From: Oscillospiraceae bacterium
Lineage (GTDB): Bacteria; Bacillota; Clostridia; Christensenellales; Aristaeellaceae
Assembly: GCA_031282605.1 (NCBI GenBank)
Contig: JAITDK010000261.1
Location: 1-16,212 of the forward strand
Direction of reading: 5' to 3'
Length of the DNA: 16,212 bases
Every line of letters starts with the position of its first letter. Positions within the stretch are counted from its first letter, which is position 1. Under the pieces are notes generated by a model, which saw nothing but the letters and a program-made list of their open reading frames with translations, was not told where the DNA came from and ran no database searches. Shown here one piece after another: positions 1 through 6,571 of the stretch. The translations under genes were made by a program, and so were the position numbers.

Positions 1-1
1 G

Positions 2-1048
2 TTCAATATTCTGCTGAAGGTGATTGTTGGCCGTGCGCGCGCTGCGTTGGCCGCCTTTATCGATAAGTTCTACCGATATGGCGCGCCGCGTCCCATCGAC
101 ACGGCCAACCAGCTGGTCACATTGCAGCAAGAACAGCTGGCCAGCCTGCGCACGTTTAGCGAGGAGATCAGCGCAAACCTCTCAGGAGAGATCGAGAAAG
201 CCGTGTATCGCGCGCTGCAGCCCGTTGCGCAATCGATGGACCGCTTCCTCGAGGGCACGACGCGCCAGCAGATAGAGGGTGTGCGTCACGTGGTGAACCA
301 GTTTGTTATGGCGATGGATCAAGCGCTGGAAGGCCATGTGGGAGGACTGCGCGACGCATTAGAGCAGACGGTCAAGCAGCAGCAGATGCTGCGCGACGAC
401 CTGCGCACAACGGCGCAAATCATAGGCGCGCAGACCAACGATTCCGAGTCGATGCAGCGCGTGGCGCGGCAGGTGCTCGCACACTTCGATTCGTACGTGA
501 ACGCGCTGGCCGAGCGCAGCCAGTCGCTCGAGGTTCAAAACGCGGGCGCGGGCGAACTGCTAAGCCGTCTGCACAACGCGGCGTCGGAGCAGGCGGATTA
601 CCTGGTGCAGCTCAGGGAGCATCAAGAGGCTCTGGAGAAATATCTGTTGGATTACAACCTATGGATGCGCGGCTTTGCGGAGACGCTGGGCAGCCATACC
701 CAATCCCAACGCGAGGCGCTGACGGCCATCGCCCACGATCTAAAGGAAGGCGCTGACATGCTGCAGGGCTCGTACGGTTCGTTCGTAGAGAACATCCAGG
801 AGGGTTTGGCGGGCGCGCTGGGGTTGTTCGACGAATCCATACAGAAACAGACCGGACGCATCACGCTGGCGCTGGACGCCATGATGCGCTCACCGGCAGC
901 GCGCGGCGCTTTATCTCAGCTGGATGACGCGCACGCACGCGAGGATATGCGCGGCGACATGCGCGAATTGACCAGGGCGATAGAAGCGGCGATAGAAGCG
1001 CTGAATGCACAGCTGTCGCGGCTGCCGATAGAGCGCGGCTCGGTATAA
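2..1048 (+). CDS. ZorA/MotA-like motor protein, C-terminal part (5' end outside window)
   Basis: This is the cytoplasmic tail of a protein resembling the MotA/TolQ/ExbB proton-channel family, closest in layout to ZorA of Zorya defence systems. The frame is open from the first codon at the window edge with no upstream stop, so the GTG at 20 is probably internal and the membrane channel domain lies outside. About 348 residues are visible: a short hydrophobic end (FNILLKVIV), a basic/aromatic stretch, then some 300 residues of almost continuous Q/E/L/A-rich helix with few prolines, as expected for a long cytoplasmic tail. The partner gene follows 18 nt downstream with its own AGGAGG site. The family assignment rests mainly on the gene pair and the helical tail, because the diagnostic channel helices are not visible. 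A chemotaxis-like or SMC-like coiled coil is less likely given the MotB-type neighbour. Confidence 0.6.
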   Translation, partial: FNILLKVIVGRARAALAAFIDKFYRYGAPRPIDTANQLVTLQQEQLASLRTFSEEISANLSGEIEKAVYRALQPVAQSMDRFLEGTTRQQIEGVRHVVNQFVMAMDQALEGHVGGLRDALEQTVKQQQMLRDDLRTTAQIIGAQTNDSESMQRVARQVLAHFDSYVNALAERSQSLEVQNAGAGELLSRLHNAASEQADYLVQLREHQEALEKYLLDYNLWMRGFAETLGSHTQSQREALTAIAHDLKEGADMLQGSYGSFVENIQEGLAGALGLFDESIQKQTGRITLALDAMMRSPAARGALSQLDDAHAREDMRGDMRELTRAIEAAIEALNAQLSRLPIERGSV

Positions 1049-1051
1049 GGC

Positions 1052-1057
1052 AGGAGG
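1052..1057 (+). promoter_or_regulatory. Ribosome binding site deciding the start of the ZorB-like gene
   Basis: AGGAGG directly abuts an ATG at 1058 but lies 9 nt before the in-frame ATG at 1067. Normal spacing favours the second ATG, which shortens the protein by three residues. Confidence 0.75.
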
Positions 1058-1066
1058 ATGGTAGCG

Positions 1067-2194
1067 ATGCAGGTGAAACGCCGCAAATCCGTCGTCCGCC
1101 GTGAGAACGCCAGCTACTGGATGAGCTATTCAGATGTAATGGCCGCGTTGTTATTAATGCTGTCATTGCTGTTATTCTTTTATGTGAATCAGTATATGAC
1201 GGCTCAGCAGAACCGGGAGCAAGAGGTCGCGGCGAAGGAAGCCCAGCTGCGCACTCAAGAGGATCTTCTGGCGCAGACCGAGTCGCTTCTGGCGCAGAAG
1301 GCTGAAGAACTGGCGCTGGCCAACGCGACGCTGACCAATCAGCAGTTTGAGCTGGACGACAAGAATCTCAAGCTGGAAGAGTCACTGGCGAAGCTGGCGC
1401 AGCAGCAGCTGGATATCGAGGAACAGAAGGCGCTGGTGGCGCTGGCGATACAGGAGGCCGACAAGACGCGCGCGCAACTGGAAGGCAAGCAGGCGGAACT
1501 GGATCAGACCGCGGCGCGGCTGACACAGCAGGATATAGAGCTGGCGTTGCAGCAACTGGACGTCGACAGGTTAAAGCAGCTGCTGGAGACGCAGACGCAG
1601 CAGATAGGCCAGCAGCAGATGCTTATCGATCAGATGATAGGCGTGCGCGCGGCGATCATATCACAGCTGGGCGACGCGCTGGCCAGAGCGGGCGCGAACG
1701 TGAACGTGGATCAAAACACAGGCGCGATCACGCTGAGCAATTCGATAATATTCGACTACAATTCGTCGGATATAAGCGCGGATGGAAAGGCGCTGCTGAA
1801 CAAGGTCATACCGGCGTATGTGCGGACGCTGCTGGACGGCGATAACAGCCAATACGTGTCGGAGTTGATCATAGAAGGGCACACGGACAAAAAAGGTTCG
1901 TACGAGTTTAACCTGAATCTATCGCAGCAGCGCGCGTATAACGTGGTGAGTTACTGCTTGAGCAATCAGATGACCGGGCTGACGGCGCAAGAGAAGCAGG
2001 CGCTGCGTGAAAAACTGACGGCAAACGGGCGGTCGTTCAGCGAGCCTATACTCAACGCCGACGGCAGCGAGAACGCCGACGCGTCGCGCCGCGTAGAGTT
2101 CAAGTTCCGGCTGAAAGACGACGAGATGATCGACAGCATGAGCGCGATCTTAAGCGGGATGAGCGAGAACGTCGGCCAGTCCGCCGCCGAATAG
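1067..2194 (+). CDS. ZorB/MotB-like OmpA-family motor protein with long coiled-coil stalk
   Basis: Likely stator partner of the preceding gene: a single-pass membrane protein that anchors to peptidoglycan. Counting from the ATG at 1067 (375 aa): basic N-terminus; a membrane helix at about 22-41 preceded by YWMSYSDVM, where Asp23 matches the proton-carrying aspartate of MotB/ZorB; heptad-rich coiled coil at about 44-200; OmpA/MotB-type domain at about 225-350 with IIFDYNSSDI, EGHTD (271-274 is GHTD), NLSQQRA and RRVEFKF. Asp274 and Arg289 are the expected peptidoglycan contacts. The ATG at 1058 is less likely because AGGAGG (1052-1057) touches it, while the ATG at 1067 has a 9-nt spacer. The coiled coil makes it clearly longer than a typical ZorB. 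No zorC, zorD or zorE follows; the next gene is convergent and unrelated. A role in defence is inferred, not shown. Confidence 0.8.
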   Translation: MQVKRRKSVVRRENASYWMSYSDVMAALLLMLSLLLFFYVNQYMTAQQNREQEVAAKEAQLRTQEDLLAQTESLLAQKAEELALANATLTNQQFELDDKNLKLEESLAKLAQQQLDIEEQKALVALAIQEADKTRAQLEGKQAELDQTAARLTQQDIELALQQLDVDRLKQLLETQTQQIGQQQMLIDQMIGVRAAIISQLGDALARAGANVNVDQNTGAITLSNSIIFDYNSSDISADGKALLNKVIPAYVRTLLDGDNSQYVSELIIEGHTDKKGSYEFNLNLSQQRAYNVVSYCLSNQMTGLTAQEKQALREKLTANGRSFSEPILNADGSENADASRRVEFKFRLKDDEMIDSMSAILSGMSENVGQSAAE

Positions 2195-2238
2195 GGGCAT
2201 AGAAGGACTCGAACAAAGCGTTGATCAGTCTGACTGGC

Positions 2239-3156
2239 TCAGCCGCTAGGTTTATAGTGCATCCGGACGCGTATGCCCTGGTCATAGTTGCCGAAGCCGC
2301 GCCCGAATATGGTCAATCCGCCGGCGTTCTTAGCCTCGCGCGGAGCGGCGATGCTGAAGATAAGCGGAGTGCTGTGGGAGATGCGCAGATCGTCCAGCGT
2401 AACGTCCGATCGCTTGAGTCCGTCTATGAACGTACCGGTGCTGTCGATCGAGAGCAGCTTGAACAGCCCATACTGGTTCCAGTTGCGATCCCACCAGTTG
2501 GGGGTATAGATACCGCGCATACGGGCGTAATCGCCCGGGCTGGTCCACACGCACAGGAGCCTGCCGTTCAGATAGAAATGTAGGTCGCTCGGCCAGTCTT
2601 CGGAACTGCCGGGCGCTTCGCTCGCAAGCTCCATAGAGATCTGCAGGTCGATCAATTGTTGATCCGGCTGCAGAAAATTGTGTAACACATAGTCGAAGTA
2701 CCCCAACCCTATCCACACAATGCCCGCGTTCATTCGCTCGGGCGACGCAAAGTGGCGCGGTTCATCCTCGCGGCCTATCAAGTGATCCGTCGTAGCCAGC
2801 CCGCACGTGGGATACGCCTCATACCCCGCGAAGTGCCCGACGCCTATCTCGGTTTCGTAGGTGTTCGTCGGGCTGCCCGCGCGCGGCGCGTCGATCAATA
2901 TCGGCATGTCCTGCGCAAGACACATATGCGTGAGACCATGCTTGCCCGCGACGAGGTTCACGTTGATCAGCGAACAATCGGACAACTGGCGTATATGCGG
3001 CGTCAGCGCGCCGTTTGTCACGTTCAGCCGCGCGGCGATGTCCGCCATGCTCATTGATCCCTCCGAACGCAGCAGTTCAAGAATCGACACGCGAAGCGGC
3101 GAGCTGAGGCACTTGAATATCGGTATACCCTGCCTAAGGTCATGTATATGCAACAA
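2239..3156 (-). CDS. ArsR-type winged-helix regulator with C-terminal sensor-like domain
   Basis: Predicted transcription regulator of the divergent arabinan operon. Residues about 10-75 form an ArsR-like winged helix (FKCLSSPLRVSILELLRS, then ADIAARLNVTNGALTPHIRQL, the recognition helix). The remaining 230 residues are far longer than in a metal-sensing ArsR protein. They look beta-rich, with motifs YPTCGLA (115-121), LNGRLLCVWTSPGDY (196-210) and FGRGFGNYDQG. I recall the same architecture in Paenibacillus-type regulators next to sugar-hydrolase operons; that is memory, not a search. The start is TTG at 3156, since a stop lies just upstream, no ATG precedes the helix-turn-helix, and GAAGG (3165-3169) sits 8 nt away. 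It shares a 250-bp control region with the operon, so local regulation and autoregulation are likely. The effector is inferred to be an arabinose-type sugar. Confidence 0.72.
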   Translation of the reverse strand: MLHIHDLRQGIPIFKCLSSPLRVSILELLRSEGSMSMADIAARLNVTNGALTPHIRQLSDCSLINVNLVAGKHGLTHMCLAQDMPILIDAPRAGSPTNTYETEIGVGHFAGYEAYPTCGLATTDHLIGREDEPRHFASPERMNAGIVWIGLGYFDYVLHNFLQPDQQLIDLQISMELASEAPGSSEDWPSDLHFYLNGRLLCVWTSPGDYARMRGIYTPNWWDRNWNQYGLFKLLSIDSTGTFIDGLKRSDVTLDDLRISHSTPLIFSIAAPREAKNAGGLTIFGRGFGNYDQGIRVRMHYKPSG

Positions 3157-3164
3157 TCAGCGTA

Positions 3165-3169
3165 CCTTC
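3165..3169 (-). promoter_or_regulatory. Ribosome binding site for the TTG start of the regulator
   Basis: GAAGG on the minus strand lies 8 nt before the TTG at 3156, which supports this non-ATG start. Confidence 0.6.
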
Positions 3170-3245
3170 ATTCCTTTTCATCGACTACCATGCGTTATCC
3201 TAACACATCCGCCGCGAATAGTGAATAGCGCTGTCAGTATTTTGT

Positions 3246-3272
3246 AGTATATGTCTAATTTCCCATTGACAA
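3246..3272 (-). promoter_or_regulatory. Possible promoter of the regulator, overlapping the divergent one
   Basis: On the minus strand, TTGTCA (3272-3267) and TATACT (3251-3246) are separated by 15 nt, shorter than the ideal 17. The -35 shares bases with the -35 of the opposite promoter, so the two may compete. The short spacer keeps confidence low. Confidence 0.3.
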
Positions 3273-3294
3273 GCGCCCTCAAATGCTTTATACT
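3266..3294 (+). promoter_or_regulatory. Sigma-A promoter of the arabinan operon
   Basis: TTGACA (3266-3271), 17-nt spacer, TATACT (3289-3294). Five of six -10 bases and all -35 bases match consensus. The predicted transcript starts near 3301, giving a leader of about 109 nt before the binding-protein gene. Confidence 0.85.
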
Positions 3295-3409
3295 GACAAC
3301 AAGTAAAGGAAATGGTGTATTAATTTAGAATAACCTAAACTAAACACGGCGAGGTCATGCTGGTTATTGCGCCGGACGGCGTGATGATAAAAATTTGGAG
3401 GTGACATTC

Positions 3410-4708
3410 ATGAAGAAACTGTTAGCCATGCTGATGGCGCTGTCTATGCTGCTGGGCATTGTGGGCGTGGCGTCCGCCGAAGCGGCTCCGACAAAACTGA
3501 CACTGTGGACATTCATCGACCAGCACGCGCAGTTCTACAACAAGATGGCTGAAGAGTGGAACAAGGTCAACCCCGACAAGCAGATCGCCCTTGAAGCGAC
3601 CGTGCTGGGTTACGACGACATGCACAACAAGCTCAAGATCGCCCTGCAATCCGGCGTAGGCGCGCCTGATCTGTGCGACGTCGAGCTGGGTCAGTTCCCG
3701 AACGTGCTGCTCGGCCAGCCGCAGCTCGTCGTGCTGAATGACGCGCTCGCGCCGTACATTGATACGGTCGTGCCGAGCCGCCTGTCGATCTACTCCAAGG
3801 GCGACAACCATTATGGCGTCCCGACGCACGTAGGCGCCAGCGTAGCGTTCTACAATGTCGAGCTGCTTGAGGCCGCCGGCATCGACTACAAGACCATCAT
3901 TACGTGGGACGACTGGTCCGAAGCGGGCAAGAAGCTGAAGGAAGCGACGCCCGGCGTTTATATGGGCAACGTCGAGACGACCACCCAGTGGCAGACCAGC
4001 CTCATGCTCACCGAGCAGGGCGCTGATTTCCAGGACAACAGCAACCCCGACGACCCGAAGCCGACCATCAACACACCCGAGCTGCTCAAAGCCGTCCAGA
4101 CACAGCAGCAGTGGCTGAAGGATGGTATCGCGTATATATGCCCCGGCGGACAGGTTGACACCGAGGAAGGCAAGGCTTGGCTGAACACCAATGTCTGCGC
4201 CACTGTCATAATGCCCGAATGGTACATGAGCCGCTTCGTGGATGAAATCCCTGATCTGGCAGGCAAGTACGCCATCGCGCCCGCTCCGGTGTTTGAAGTG
4301 GGTCAGCCGCGCTCAATCGGCCTTGGCGGCACCGGTACGGTCGTCACGCTCACCTGCCCGGACATTCCGCTGGCCGGCGATTTCATAACCTGGGCGAAAC
4401 TCTCCGAGACCGGCGAATCGATGATCTGGGATGTGATGGGATTCGACCCCGTCAATACCGCCGTATGGGATGACGAGGCCCTGACCCATAATCCTGAAAA
4501 CAAGTTCAACAAGTACTTCCTCACGAACGTGTTTGATACGCTCAACGAGATAAAGGGCGAGATCAAGTTTGTCGCGTCGACGTCCATCAGCCCGACGATG
4601 AACTCCTACTTCTCCTCCACGCTGTGGAATAACCTATACATCGACCTGCTCGACGCCGAGAGCGAGCTTGAGACCGCGCAGGAAGCTATCGAAGCCGACA
4701 TTTTCTAA
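3410..4708 (+). CDS. ABC transporter sugar-binding protein (family 1)
   Basis: Extracellular solute-binding protein expected to capture arabino-oligosaccharides for the two permeases that follow, comparable in role to AraN of Bacillus subtilis or AbnE of Geobacillus. It is 432 aa from the ATG at 3410, with GGAGG at 3397-3401 and an 8-nt spacer; upstream in-frame codons are ignored. The signal peptide is MKKLLAMLMALSMLLGIVGVASA, with cleavage probably before EAAP. The mature part starts LTLWTFIDQHAQFYNKMAEEWN, typical of family 1 binding proteins. Unusually for a Gram-positive binding protein, there is no lipobox cysteine after the signal peptide, so lipid anchoring is not evident. It is the first gene of the operon, and a stem-loop follows it. 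Substrate is inferred from the two arabinan hydrolases downstream. Confidence 0.88.
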   Translation: MKKLLAMLMALSMLLGIVGVASAEAAPTKLTLWTFIDQHAQFYNKMAEEWNKVNPDKQIALEATVLGYDDMHNKLKIALQSGVGAPDLCDVELGQFPNVLLGQPQLVVLNDALAPYIDTVVPSRLSIYSKGDNHYGVPTHVGASVAFYNVELLEAAGIDYKTIITWDDWSEAGKKLKEATPGVYMGNVETTTQWQTSLMLTEQGADFQDNSNPDDPKPTINTPELLKAVQTQQQWLKDGIAYICPGGQVDTEEGKAWLNTNVCATVIMPEWYMSRFVDEIPDLAGKYAIAPAPVFEVGQPRSIGLGGTGTVVTLTCPDIPLAGDFITWAKLSETGESMIWDVMGFDPVNTAVWDDEALTHNPENKFNKYFLTNVFDTLNEIKGEIKFVASTSISPTMNSYFSSTLWNNLYIDLLDAESELETAQEAIEADIF

Positions 4709-4726
4709 AACACAAAGTCAACGGGC

Positions 4727-4747
4727 GGGCGGCTTTATTAGCCGCCC
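4727..4747 (+). promoter_or_regulatory. Intercistronic stem-loop after the binding-protein gene
   Basis: GGGCGGCT and AGCCGCCC form a perfect 8-bp stem with a TTATT loop, 18 nt after the binding-protein stop and 22 nt before the permease start. There is no T-run, so it is more likely a 3'-end stabiliser or partial attenuator that keeps the binding protein more abundant than the permeases. Confidence 0.65.
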
Positions 4748-4769
4748 TTGCCTGCGTCGAGGTGGCCTG

Positions 4770-5675
4770 ATGACAGTAGTAAGAAGATTTCTTTATTCAA
4801 AGAAGATCGCTCCATACGTGTTCATACTGCCGTTCGTACTGACGTTCGCCGTCTTTTTCATATATCCGCTGGCGAGCACGATACGGATGAGTTTCCAGGA
4901 CATACTGCCCGGACAGGTGCAGTGGGTTGGATTGTCCAACTACAGGCGGCTGTTGGGCGACAAGGTGTTCGGCCAGGCGGTGTTCAACTCCGTGCGCTAC
5001 ATGCTGATCACATGCGCGCTGCTGATCCCGTTCCCTATGCTGTTCGCGTATATGATCTCCAGCAAGTCTATGAAGTCGGCGGGGTTTTTTAAGTCGCTGT
5101 ACTTCGTACCGGTGTTGACGTCCGTCGTGGTGGCGGGACTAGTGTTCCGCATGATGTTCTCGGAACTGCCCGGCGCGCTCATGAATTCCATCCGCGGATT
5201 GTTCGGCAAGCCGGCCATATACTGGATGAAGAACGAGTACTCAAGCCTTCTGGCGTTGATCCTGCTGTGCTGCTGGCGCTGGACGGGCATGAATATGCTG
5301 TATTTCATGGCGGGGATGAAATCGATTCCAAACGAACTGTACGAGGCGGCGGAGATCGACGGCGCGAATACGGTGCGGAAGTTCACCCATGTAACGTGGC
5401 CGCTCCTCAAGCCGACGACCATCTACGTGCTGACGATATCGATATACGCGGGCCTTGCGATGTTTACTGAAAGCTACATGGTGTTCGGTAACAACACCTC
5501 TCCCCATAACTATGGTCTGACTATAGTGGGATATCTGTACCGCTACGGCTTTGAGAAGCTGCGCATGGGTTACGCGTCCGCGGTCGGGCTGGCGCTTTTG
5601 GTCGGGGCGATGGTCATAAACGTCGCGCAGCTGTATATCACCGGCGCGGTCGGTCCAAGGAGGACGAAGGTATGA
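4770..5675 (+). CDS. ABC sugar transporter permease (MalF/AraP type)
   Basis: Inner-membrane subunit of the oligosaccharide importer, 301 aa from the ATG at 4770 with GAGGTGG at 4759-4765 just upstream; the longer upstream frame runs back into the binding-protein gene. There are about six membrane helices, the first at about 13-35. The cytoplasmic EAA loop that contacts the ATPase is well kept: ELYEAAEIDGAN, with EAAEIDGA at 192-199, followed by WPLLKPT. It overlaps the next permease by four bases (ATGA), implying translational coupling. No ATPase gene is in the operon. In several Bacillota a shared MsmX-type ATPase serves such importers, so one is expected elsewhere. Confidence 0.9.
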   Translation: MTVVRRFLYSKKIAPYVFILPFVLTFAVFFIYPLASTIRMSFQDILPGQVQWVGLSNYRRLLGDKVFGQAVFNSVRYMLITCALLIPFPMLFAYMISSKSMKSAGFFKSLYFVPVLTSVVVAGLVFRMMFSELPGALMNSIRGLFGKPAIYWMKNEYSSLLALILLCCWRWTGMNMLYFMAGMKSIPNELYEAAEIDGANTVRKFTHVTWPLLKPTTIYVLTISIYAGLAMFTESYMVFGNNTSPHNYGLTIVGYLYRYGFEKLRMGYASAVGLALLVGAMVINVAQLYITGAVGPRRTKV

Positions 5676-6571
5676 CGCGCACGGTAACGCAAGGCAGACA
5701 GACAAAAAGCGGCCTGCAATATAGCGCGGCCGCGCGCGTCGCGCTGATCTTGTTCTTCTCGGCGCTCGGCGCGATCATAATGATACCGCTCGTCGCGATG
5801 GTGCTGGGCACTTTCAAAGGCGGCGCCGAGCTATGGCGCAACGGCCTGAACCTCAACCCTGAGTTTTCCAAGTGGAGCCTAAAGTCGTGGCGCTATCTGT
5901 TTACGGGCGTCACCATAGAGGGCGAGCTGCTGCCGCATTCATACTTCACATGGTTCAAGAACAGCCTGGTCATCGTCTTGCTCCAGACGACGCTGACGCT
6001 GTTCATCTCGTCATTCGTAGCCTACGGCTTTGAAATGTATGAGTTCAAGGGCAAGAACGTTCTGTTCATGTGCGTGCTGCTGGTGCTCATGATCCCGTTT
6101 GAAATACTCATGCTGCCCATGTATGTGCAGGCGAACAGCATGCGTCTGCTGGATAACGTCTGGGGTATCATGCTGCCTTTCCTGGCGAGCGTGTCGGCGA
6201 TATTCTTCTTTAGGCAATACCTGAGCGGCCTGCCTAAAGATCTGCTCGACGCGGGACGTGTCGACGGATGCAACGAGTATGCCGTGTTCTTCCGCATCAT
6301 GCTGCCTATCATGGGTCCTGCTATGTCTTCAATGTCGGTGCTGGTGGGCATGGGCGCGTGGAACAGCCTGTTATGGCCGATGCTCGTCATTACCAGCATG
6401 AACAAATACACCCTCCCCATAGGACTAAACACGCTGTTCACCCCGTACGGCAACAATTATGACCTCATGATAACGGGCAGTTGCTTTGCCGTATTGCCGA
6501 TACTGCTGCTTTACGTATTCGCGCAGCGGTTTATCATCGACGGTATGACGGCGGGAAGTGTTAAAGGATGA
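5672..6571 (+). CDS. ABC sugar transporter permease (MalG/AraQ type)
   Basis: Second permease of the importer, 299 aa, starting at ATG 5672 inside the last codons of the first permease. The first membrane helix is at about 22-46, with a long outside loop before FKNSLVIVLLQTTLTLFI (96-113). The EAA loop reads LLDAGRVDGCNE (191-202), the weaker version typical of MalG-type partners. The C-terminus, FAQRFIIDGMTAGSVKG, is characteristic of this subfamily. It overlaps the GH43 gene by four bases (ATGA), so transporter and secreted hydrolase are translated from one message. Confidence 0.9.
   Translation: MTRTVTQGRQTKSGLQYSAAARVALILFFSALGAIIMIPLVAMVLGTFKGGAELWRNGLNLNPEFSKWSLKSWRYLFTGVTIEGELLPHSYFTWFKNSLVIVLLQTTLTLFISSFVAYGFEMYEFKGKNVLFMCVLLVLMIPFEILMLPMYVQANSMRLLDNVWGIMLPFLASVSAIFFFRQYLSGLPKDLLDAGRVDGCNEYAVFFRIMLPIMGPAMSSMSVLVGMGAWNSLLWPMLVITSMNKYTLPIGLNTLFTPYGNNYDLMITGSCFAVLPILLLYVFAQRFIIDGMTAGSVKG

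Larger units (their letters stand above)
3232..3298. promoter_or_regulatory. Candidate operator: 9-bp inverted repeat flanking the divergent promoters
   Basis: TGTCAGTAT at 3232-3240 and its exact inverse ATACTGACA at 3290-3298 are separated by 49 bp. The right half overlaps the -10 box of the sugar operon, and the left half lies just downstream of a possible minus-strand -10. This is what a repressor of both promoters, perhaps acting by looping, would need. The assignment to the ArsR-type protein is inferred from position. Confidence 0.45.

Noticed and set aside
2221..2241. Bidirectional terminator between the convergent ZorB-like and regulator genes
   Set aside because: CAGT-CTG-ACTG is only a 4-bp stem with no T-run on either side.
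2221..2583. Open frames on the plus strand opposite the regulator gene
   Set aside because: They are shadows of the minus-strand regulator, which has a coherent helix-turn-helix and a good ribosome site.
3324..3339. TTTAG-6 nt-CTAAA inverted repeat in the sugar-operon leader
   Set aside because: Five A/T-rich bases per arm is expected by chance and the stem would be unstable.
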